Positions 1 through 6,835 of a stretch of 9,961 nucleotides of DNA are shown piece by piece. Positions within the stretch are counted from its first letter, which is position 1. Each line of letters begins with the position of its first letter. The position numbers and the translations under genes were made by a program. The notes beneath the pieces were generated by a model. That model did not search any database and was not told the origin of the DNA. It worked only from the letters and a program-made list of their open reading frames with translations. Source of the DNA: an uncultured Lachnospiraceae bacterium (GTDB taxonomy: Bacteria; Bacillota; Clostridia; Lachnospirales; Lachnospiraceae); the NCBI GenBank assembly GCA_910588885.1, contig CAJUSQ010000106.1, positions 1 to 9,961 on the forward strand, written 5' to 3'.

Positions 1-121
1 CGGCCTTATTTTTTTGCCCTGAAATGTAAATTTTCTGTGAACTTGATTAAAAAGGCTTTTGCAAAAAGTCATTGGATCAGCAACTTTGTGCTTTTTCCGA
101 TAAAAAAGGAAAAGAGGAAAA

Positions 122-160
122 ATATTCCAAGAAGAACATGGAAATTTCCTTTTGGAATAT
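122..160. promoter_or_regulatory. Inverted repeat upstream of the rhs gene (possible operator)
   Basis: Nine-base perfect arms, ATATTCCAA at 122-130 and TTGGAATAT at 152-160, flank a 21-base centre that contains the perfect palindrome GGAAATTTCC at 140-149. The nested dyad overlaps the best -35 candidate, so a repressor or activator site is plausible. In AT-rich DNA such symmetry can also arise by chance. No regulator family is recognised. Confidence 0.3.
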
Positions 161-167
161 ATATACT
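139..167 (+). promoter_or_regulatory. Candidate sigma-A promoter for the rhs gene
   Basis: TGGAAA at 139-144 (4 of 6 matches to TTGACA) is followed after 17 bases by TATACT at 162-167 (5 of 6 matches to TATAAT). Initiation would fall near 174 and leave a leader of about 85 bases. A perfect TATAAT also occurs at 200-205 but has no recognisable -35 at the proper distance. The region is AT-rich, so false matches are likely. Confidence 0.3.
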
Positions 168-248
168 AATTTTATTATATAGTTTTAATTATGAAAAAAT
201 ATAATTAGATCTATATTTTGCGGCTGAAATAAAAATAAATCATAGGTG

Positions 249-254
249 AGGAGG
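249..254 (+). promoter_or_regulatory. Ribosome-binding site AGGAGG deciding the rhs start
   Basis: A perfect AGGAGG lies 6 bases before the GTG at 261. It decides the start: the longer open frame begins at GTG 246, but that codon lies upstream of this site and would put the Shine-Dalgarno sequence inside the gene. Starting at 261 also gives a clean signal peptide beginning MKKNLRR. Confidence 0.8.
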
Positions 255-260
255 ATAAGA

Positions 261-3200
261 GTGAAGAAAAATTTACGAAGGATGTTATGTGTTTTTTTGA
301 CAGCAGGTATGTTGCTTTCGGATGCCCAGGTATTGGCGGCATATGCGGCGGAAGAACTGAATGAGGCATTACAGGCGCCGGAACAGGAATTAATGGAAGC
401 GCCAAAGCCTGTTATGGAACAGGATGTTGCACAGGAAGAAGCAACGGACAGCAGTGAACACGAGCAGGATGAAGCGTTACCGGATTCGCAGGGAGAATCC
501 GTGGAATCTGATACGGAAGACGGCTCCGAAGGAAGCCTGCGGGAACCGGAAAGCTACGGGCCAAAACAGGAGGAACCGGAAGGAACACTGGTATCTTATG
601 ATGAAAACAGCTGTACCTATGATTTAGGGAACGGGACTTACCGTACGGTTTTTGGCGTTTCGGAAACATTTCTGGATGAAGCCGGAGAACCACAGCTGAC
701 AGATAATACGTTGGCCGCGGATGCCGGAGAGGATACGCCGGTATATGAGAATACCGCCAATGATTATCAGGTAGAGATTCCGTCAGAGTTTCAGGAAGGA
801 CAGGGAATTACAATAAGCCGTGACGGATATCAGGTAAAACTGATTCCGGTGAGCGGAGACTACTCAAAGTCGGTACAGAAGGAAAATATGATACGCTATA
901 ATGAGGTATTTCCCCATATAGACGTACAGTATACGGTGTTGGACGATTGCGTCAAAGAGGATATTATCCTTTACGAACCGGATACACGTGTTTATCAGTA
1001 TGAACTGCTTGCGGAGGGGTTAATTCCAAGCCAGCCCCAGGAGAGCGGCGGTATTCTTCTGTCGGATGAAGCCGGAGAACCCATATTCCTGCTGGAAGCC
1101 CCTATGATGGAGGATGCGGCCGGAGAAGTAGGAACGGGACTTACCATGGGACTGGAGGTATTGGAAGGGAAAGCAATCGTGACGGTAACGCCGGATGCCC
1201 AATGGCTGACGGATGCGGCACGTTCTTATCCGGTGCGGATTGATCCGGCCCATACCTATCTAAATGGCAGTGACCCGGAGTTGTACTGTGTAGCGGAGGG
1301 GCTGCCGGATACGGTTTTGGGCGGTACAACGACGCCCTATGTAGGGTATGACGACGGAAGCTTGACCCACAGGACGGCAAACGGGGAAACTCCATATCTA
1401 AGCAGCCGTATTTATGTGGATCTGGCATATGATCTGACCCTGCCGGCGGAGAACGCGGAGGTTTCCAATGCCAAACTCCAGTTCTGCCAAATGACAAATT
1501 ACAGCCATGGAGAAATGAAAATCAACCTGTATGCAGTGGAGGAGGATTGGGACGCTGCAAGCCTAACCTGGAACAGCCAGCCGGGGTGCGGAGAACGGCT
1601 GGGGGCTGCAGACGCATGCGGAGTAAATGGCGAATGGCTTACCTTTGATATTACGGCTTATATTACAAAGCTGATAAACGGGGAATCGGCCAGCCATGGA
1701 CTGTTGCTGGATGCGGATAACGAGCGGCGTTATTGTGAAGCCATTTATAATCGGAACAGCTCTTATGGGCCGAGCCTGATTGTGGAATGGCAGGAAGGAG
1801 AACCCAAAGACCCGGACCAGCCGGAAAATCCGGACCAGCCGGAGGATGACCCGGCTTTGAAAGAATATCCTCTGGCAGACCTGACTTTGCAGCTGCGGCC
1901 AATCATGGAAGCGGCAGGCGGAAGGGTGACGCTGCTGGGCGTATTTGCGGACGGATTGGCATCGGCTCATGCAAAGGTTACCTGGCAGCTGTCCGGGCAG
2001 CAGGGGATAAGTACCACTGAGGCTGCGGGACAGTACATGTTTCCCGACAGCACGGAGTTTGAAGCCTTATTCCCGACAGGCACAAAATATAAAGGGCAGG
2101 AATCCAACTGGCAGACCGGACTTTTTGAGGGACTCACATATGATACGGTTTATACCCTGTTGGCAGCAGCGGAAAAAGACGGGACTTCCTCCGGACAAAA
2201 AACAAGTGACAGCTTTTTAATCTATCGGGTACAGCAGAATGATACGCTGCCCCGGATTGCAGCCCATTATGGAGTGTCCCTGGAGACTATGAAACGGGAT
2301 AATGGGATAAAAAGTGCGTTGGTAGGAAAAGGCAGTACGCTTTTTATCCGAAATCCCAAGACCAGCGAACCCTATTCCAGAGGGGAACTGAGTGATAGCG
2401 AAAAAGCGGAGATTGACCGGGCGCTAATGGGACAAGGGCTTCATTGCGAATTCGGGTTTGAGCCGGTGAATCTGAATACGGGGAACTTTTACCTGGAAAG
2501 CCAGGATGCGGTGCTGAATGACCTTTCCGGAGCCTTTGCCATTACGCGTGTATACAATTCCAAGGGTGCAGGGGATAATTCTATTTTTGGAAAAGGATGG
2601 GGATTTGAATATGAAGAAAGCCTTGCCCTGGCAGAGGAAGGGGTAATCAGCTACCGCAGAGGAGACGGGAGCAGCCTTTTGCTTACCAAAGGGGAAGACG
2701 GTTGTTATTACGCGCCGGAAGGGTATGAATATACCTTACGGGAGGTTTCCTCTATAGACGAAGCAGGGGAACCGGCAGTCAGCCGTTATGAGCTTACGGA
2801 CAGCAGTCAGGTGGTGCGAGGTTTTGACGGTTACGGGCTTCTTTCGGATATTACGGACCGGCAGGGCCATGTTACGAGCCTGACCTATGACGAGAACTTC
2901 TGTTTGTCCTCAATTACTTCTCCCAGCGGAAAAGTTTATGGGATTACCTGCGGGGAAGAAGGCAGAATTACTGCCATACTGCTTCCCAACGGAGCGGTTT
3001 TGTCTTATACTTATGATGAAGCCGGGAATCTGATTTCCTATGCCGATGCGTGCGGCGGTGTAATTACTTATGAATATGACTCCCAAGGCCGGATGGTTTC
3101 CTGGCATGACCAGAACGGGATCAGAGTGATCCAAAACGGCTATGACAGCCAGGGCAGAGTAACGGAACAGACAGATGCCAACGGAAATACAGCTTATTTC

Positions 3201-6200
3201 CGGTATGGGGATCATACCACCACCACGGTAGACAATTTGGGTTATGAAACCGTATATCGGTATGACGACCAATACCGTACCCTTTCCGTGACGTATCCGG
3301 ACGGTACGGCGGAAACCAAAAGCTATGATGCACAAAACCATCTGGCTTCCGCCACAGACCGCGGCGGGAACAGGACTGCCTATACCTATGACGGCAACGG
3401 GAATCTTCTTGCGGAAGCCCGGTCGGACGGTTCCGGAAAAAGCAGTACCTATAATGAGCAGAATCTTCCCGTAACGATGACGGACTACAATGGGAACACC
3501 AGTTCTTATACCTATGATGAAAAAGGAAACCTTCTTTCTTATACTACGCCGGAGGGGAATACGTTCCAATACGGCTACGACGAGCTTTCCCGCCGTATCC
3601 GGTATACGGATGCCAACGGAAATGCCGAGCGATATGAATATGACGGCCCGGTTGTGGTTCGGACTGTATGTTCAGATGGTACGGAGAAAACATTTTCTTA
3701 TAATGAAATGAATCTATTAGTGGCGGAGACGGATGAACTTGGCCGGACCACACAAAGCGTGTATGATAACAAGGGAAATTTGCTGGAGCATATTTCGCCC
3801 GCCGGAGGCAGTACCCGGTATACTTATGACGGAACAGGAAAGCTGCTGCACCAGACCGACGCCATGGGTGGAAAAATCACATGTTCTTATGACGATAATG
3901 GAAATCCCATACGGTTTACCCTGCCGGACGGGAAGACCTCTGAGCTTTTCTATGACGCCAACGGAAGGAAAATAAAATCCGTAGATTTCAACGGCGCTGT
4001 CAGTACTTATGAATATGATGCTGCAGGCAATTTGATTTCCGCTGTCGACGGGGAAGGGAATCGCACCAGGTATGCTTATGACGCCCTTGGAAATATGATT
4101 TCGGAGACGGATGCCAACGGAGGAACGATTACCTATCAGTATGATACGGTAAAAGGCTTGGTAGTGGCGGAAACCAATCAGCTTGGAATATCCAGAAGCT
4201 ACACCTATGACGGAAACGGGAATTTAACGGAAGCGGTCTATGGGGACGGCGGCCGGGCTTCTCTTGCCTACGACCGGGACGGCCGGGTCATCCGGGAAAC
4301 TACGGTGTTGGGTCTGGAGAAAAGCTATTCCTATGACGCCAACGGGAATCTGCTGGCGGAATCGGATTCTCTCGGCGCCCGCTACCACTATGCATATGAC
4401 GATAAAAACCGCAGGATAGCCATGACGGATGCCGCAGGCGGAACGATTACTTATGAGTATGACGCCGCGGGTCAGTTAATCGTAGAAACGGATCAGAATG
4501 GAAATACGACCCGGTACCGTTATGACCTGGACGGGAACCGAGTTGCCACAGAAGATGCAAAAGGAAATGAAGCATCTTTTACCTATGACGCCAACGGCCG
4601 CCTGACGGCAGAAACAGACCGGAACGGAAATACCGTCAAATATTCCTATAACAGTACCGGGGATTTGACCAGAATGATTGACGGGCTGGGATATGTAACG
4701 GAAATGGCCTATGACGGTCAGGGAAATCTTTTATCCGTTACGGATGCGCTTGCCCAGATAACGGGATATGCATATGACAAAGCAGGCAGGCTTGTATCTG
4801 TCACGGATGCTAATGGGAATACTGTTTCTTACCGCTATGACGGAAACGGAAACCGGATTTCGGACATTTACCCGGATGAAGCGCATACGACATATAGTTA
4901 TGACAGCGGGAACCGTCTGGTTTCCCAAACCGCTCCCAATGGGCTTAAGACCGAGTATACATATGACGGGAACGGACGGGTTACGGCTATTACAGACAAT
5001 GAGGGAGGCAGCGCCTGTTATACCTATGATGCAGCCGGAAATGTCATCAGCGAAACCAACGGAGTCCAGGAAACGACGCAGTATGAATATGACCTGCGGG
5101 GAAGGCTTTGCAGGATTATCTATCCGGACGGGACTTCTGTTTCCTATGAATATGACGCCTTAGACCGGGCTGTCCTGGAGATCAACCAAGAAGGGGTACG
5201 GACGGAATTTACTTATGACGCCCTTGGAAATGTAGAAAAAATCCTGATAAACGGGGAACGTACCTATACCTATGATTATGATAAGCTGAACCGCCTGGTA
5301 ACGGAAACAGATCCTCTGTCCGGAAAAAAATCATATGTTTATGACAAAGAAGGGCATGTAATAAGGAGTACGGATGAAAACGAAATTGCGTCGGAGTATA
5401 CGTATGACGCTGGCTATCACCTGATTTCACAAACCGACGGAAACGGCGGTGTTCAGACCTATGAATACTACGCTCTGGACAGGCTGATTGCATCAGCCGA
5501 CGCGGCCGGGGAAGCGGAACGATATGTATATGATCCGGTTGGAAATCTGCTGCAGTATCAGGACAAGGCCGGAAATGTTACAAACTATGAATATGACGTC
5601 ATGGGGAACCTGGTGAAGGAAATCAGCCCCCTGGGAGCGGAGACTGCCTATACCTATGACCCAGGTTATGCTTTGGCATCTGTTACGGATGCGAAAGGAA
5701 ATATTACTTCTTATGAAAATGATTTGAAAGGAAACCTTTTAAAACAGACCGGGGCAGACGGCGGCGCTTATACCTATGCTTATGATGCGGAAGGACGGAT
5801 TGTGAAAGTTTTAACACCCCTGTCCTATGAAGCGGCCTTTACCTATGACGCCATGGGGCGGCTGGCAGAAACTTCGGACAGTATGGGGCGGAAGGAACAG
5901 TATGACTACGACGCGATGGGACGGCTGATAAAGCAGACGCAGGCGGACGGCTCGGAATGGAAGTATCAGTATGACGCATACGGCAGCCTGGCAGCGGAAA
6001 CAGATGCGTTGGGCAATCAGTGGCAGTATCGGTATGACCTGGCCGGCCGGCTGGTGGAAGAAGCAAATCCCCTCGGTGAGATTACTTCCTATGAATATGA
6101 TCCGGCGGGAGCTTTGAAAAAGCAGACGGCGCCGGGAAGCCGGGAAATTTCGTATCAGTATGACCGGAACTATAACCTGACCCGGGTCACGGATGCAAAG

Positions 6201-6824
6201 GGCTATACCAGCAGCTTCCGCTATGACGCCTTAAACCGCATGGAAGAGGCAGAGGACGCGGCGGGGAACGTGCAGTCTTATGGTTATGATGTACTGGGCC
6301 GGATGATTTCCTATACTACCAGAAGAGGGAATACGGAACGCTATGGCTACGACGCTCATGGTAATATTCTGGAATATCTGGATTTTAATGGAAAAAAGCA
6401 GTCCTACGATTATGATCTGAATAACAATTTAATAAAAGTCACGGATGCCAGGGGCGGAGTTACAAACTATGAGTACGATGGAATGAACCGTCTGGTGAAC
6501 CGGATGGATGCACTGGGCCGGGAAAGTACCTTTACTTATGACGCCCTGGGAAACCTGACCTCCGCCACGGACGCTGCAGGCCGGACGGAAGGTTATGAAT
6601 ATGATGCAGCCGGACGGCAGACCGCCTATATCCGCCCGGACGGAAGCCGGATTCAGTATGATTATGACGCAGTCAACAACCTGGTGGAAAAGAATTACAA
6701 GGATGTGTCCGGAAAAACCCCGGAGGATGCGGTACTCTACGGCTATAATGCCGCAGGGGAGCGGGTGTCCATGTCTGACGCAGCCGGGGACAGCAGCTAT
6801 ACGACGCTCTGGGACGGATTGTAA
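261..6824 (+). CDS. Secreted RHS/YD-repeat protein, N-terminal and shell part (ends at a frameshift)
   Basis: The 2187-residue product is the front part of a polymorphic-toxin RHS protein. Residues 1 to ~30 are a signal peptide: basic MKKNLRR, hydrophobic core, then an Ala-rich cleavage region (VLAAYAA). An acidic Glu-rich stretch follows to about residue 110. A domain typical of clostridial RHS proteins comes next. Residues ~332-510 match a DNRLRE domain (DWDAASLTWNSQP, then LTFDITAYI). A DPDQPENPDQPE linker follows. Residues ~655-700 are a LysM (YRVQQNDTL, IAAHYGVS) that could bind cell-wall glycan. Residues ~729-790 resemble DUF6531 (PVNLNTGNFYLES, FGKGWGFEYE). From ~853 to the end there are about 60 YD repeats, which in this family wrap into a beta-shell around the toxin. 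The frame ends at TAA 6822-6824 inside a repeat (SSYTTLWDGL), while the -1 frame reads YDALGRIVKAV. So this is the 5' portion of a gene continuing at 6836. The family assignment is firm; the export route and anchoring are inferred. Confidence 0.93.
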   Translation: MKKNLRRMLCVFLTAGMLLSDAQVLAAYAAEELNEALQAPEQELMEAPKPVMEQDVAQEEATDSSEHEQDEALPDSQGESVESDTEDGSEGSLREPESYGPKQEEPEGTLVSYDENSCTYDLGNGTYRTVFGVSETFLDEAGEPQLTDNTLAADAGEDTPVYENTANDYQVEIPSEFQEGQGITISRDGYQVKLIPVSGDYSKSVQKENMIRYNEVFPHIDVQYTVLDDCVKEDIILYEPDTRVYQYELLAEGLIPSQPQESGGILLSDEAGEPIFLLEAPMMEDAAGEVGTGLTMGLEVLEGKAIVTVTPDAQWLTDAARSYPVRIDPAHTYLNGSDPELYCVAEGLPDTVLGGTTTPYVGYDDGSLTHRTANGETPYLSSRIYVDLAYDLTLPAENAEVSNAKLQFCQMTNYSHGEMKINLYAVEEDWDAASLTWNSQPGCGERLGAADACGVNGEWLTFDITAYITKLINGESASHGLLLDADNERRYCEAIYNRNSSYGPSLIVEWQEGEPKDPDQPENPDQPEDDPALKEYPLADLTLQLRPIMEAAGGRVTLLGVFADGLASAHAKVTWQLSGQQGISTTEAAGQYMFPDSTEFEALFPTGTKYKGQESNWQTGLFEGLTYDTVYTLLAAAEKDGTSSGQKTSDSFLIYRVQQNDTLPRIAAHYGVSLETMKRDNGIKSALVGKGSTLFIRNPKTSEPYSRGELSDSEKAEIDRALMGQGLHCEFGFEPVNLNTGNFYLESQDAVLNDLSGAFAITRVYNSKGAGDNSIFGKGWGFEYEESLALAEEGVISYRRGDGSSLLLTKGEDGCYYAPEGYEYTLREVSSIDEAGEPAVSRYELTDSSQVVRGFDGYGLLSDITDRQGHVTSLTYDENFCLSSITSPSGKVYGITCGEEGRITAILLPNGAVLSYTYDEAGNLISYADACGGVITYEYDSQGRMVSWHDQNGIRVIQNGYDSQGRVTEQTDANGNTAYFRYGDHTTTTVDNLGYETVYRYDDQYRTLSVTYPDGTAETKSYDAQNHLASATDRGGNRTAYTYDGNGNLLAEARSDGSGKSSTYNEQNLPVTMTDYNGNTSSYTYDEKGNLLSYTTPEGNTFQYGYDELSRRIRYTDANGNAERYEYDGPVVVRTVCSDGTEKTFSYNEMNLLVAETDELGRTTQSVYDNKGNLLEHISPAGGSTRYTYDGTGKLLHQTDAMGGKITCSYDDNGNPIRFTLPDGKTSELFYDANGRKIKSVDFNGAVSTYEYDAAGNLISAVDGEGNRTRYAYDALGNMISETDANGGTITYQYDTVKGLVVAETNQLGISRSYTYDGNGNLTEAVYGDGGRASLAYDRDGRVIRETTVLGLEKSYSYDANGNLLAESDSLGARYHYAYDDKNRRIAMTDAAGGTITYEYDAAGQLIVETDQNGNTTRYRYDLDGNRVATEDAKGNEASFTYDANGRLTAETDRNGNTVKYSYNSTGDLTRMIDGLGYVTEMAYDGQGNLLSVTDALAQITGYAYDKAGRLVSVTDANGNTVSYRYDGNGNRISDIYPDEAHTTYSYDSGNRLVSQTAPNGLKTEYTYDGNGRVTAITDNEGGSACYTYDAAGNVISETNGVQETTQYEYDLRGRLCRIIYPDGTSVSYEYDALDRAVLEINQEGVRTEFTYDALGNVEKILINGERTYTYDYDKLNRLVTETDPLSGKKSYVYDKEGHVIRSTDENEIASEYTYDAGYHLISQTDGNGGVQTYEYYALDRLIASADAAGEAERYVYDPVGNLLQYQDKAGNVTNYEYDVMGNLVKEISPLGAETAYTYDPGYALASVTDAKGNITSYENDLKGNLLKQTGADGGAYTYAYDAEGRIVKVLTPLSYEAAFTYDAMGRLAETSDSMGRKEQYDYDAMGRLIKQTQADGSEWKYQYDAYGSLAAETDALGNQWQYRYDLAGRLVEEANPLGEITSYEYDPAGALKKQTAPGSREISYQYDRNYNLTRVTDAKGYTSSFRYDALNRMEEAEDAAGNVQSYGYDVLGRMISYTTRRGNTERYGYDAHGNILEYLDFNGKKQSYDYDLNNNLIKVTDARGGVTNYEYDGMNRLVNRMDALGRESTFTYDALGNLTSATDAAGRTEGYEYDAAGRQTAYIRPDGSRIQYDYDAVNNLVEKNYKDVSGKTPEDAVLYGYNAAGERVSMSDAAGDSSYTTLWDGL
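1256..1790 (+). other. DNRLRE domain within the RHS protein
   Basis: The encoded segment has the features I associate with DNRLRE domains: an opening strand region (YLNGSDPELYCVAEGL), then YVDLAYDLTLPAENAEVSNAKLQ-type paired strands, the hallmark WDAASLTWNSQP, and WLTFDITAYITKLINGE before a closing SLIVEW strand. These beta-sandwich modules occur in large secreted proteins and may bind surface glycans. The domain name is from family memory and was not searched. Confidence 0.7.
2217..2360 (+). other. LysM domain within the RHS protein
   Basis: The segment encodes YRVQQNDTL, then IAAHYGVSLETMKRDNGI and a closing TLFIRNP. This follows the LysM pattern: YxVxxGDTLxxIAxxYGVS, an Asn-containing second helix, then a final strand with Pro. 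LysM modules bind N-acetylglucosamine polymers such as peptidoglycan, so this one may tether the protein to the wall. The usual GDTL is NDTL here, a mild deviation. It sits just before the DUF6531-like segment. Confidence 0.75.
6797..6824 (+). other. Frameshift junction splitting the rhs gene
   Basis: Upstream the frame reads AAGDSSYTTLWDGL and stops. The -1 frame across the same bases reads YDALGRIVKAVGVTGKEVSYTYDEAGN, a canonical YD unit that continues for 934 codons. The shift therefore lies around TATACGACGCT at 6797-6807. A 4-base loss, such as one CTAC from an original TATACCTACGAC, would restore SSYTYDALGR with the proper Y-x-Y-D spacing. A single lost T (TATTAC to TATAC) would give SSYYDALGR. 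No slippery heptamer is visible, so programmed frameshifting is not supported. Mutation or sequence error are both possible. Confidence 0.85.
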
Positions 6825-6835
6825 AAGCCGTAGGG

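Noticed and set aside
57..66. TTTTGCAAAA palindrome as a terminator of an upstream gene
   Set aside because: The stem is only 5 bases with no loop, is AT-rich and has no following T-run, so it cannot form a credible terminator hairpin.
246..260. GTG at 246 as the start of the large RHS gene
   Set aside because: It lies upstream of the AGGAGG at 249-254, which would then be inside the gene. GTG 261 has ideal 6-base spacing and yields a clean signal peptide.
2910..3569. Minus-strand open frame of about 219 codons, and similar ones elsewhere in the array
   Set aside because: It is the reverse complement of YD repeats, with periodic residues reflecting the 63-base repeat, no RBS and no recognisable protein.
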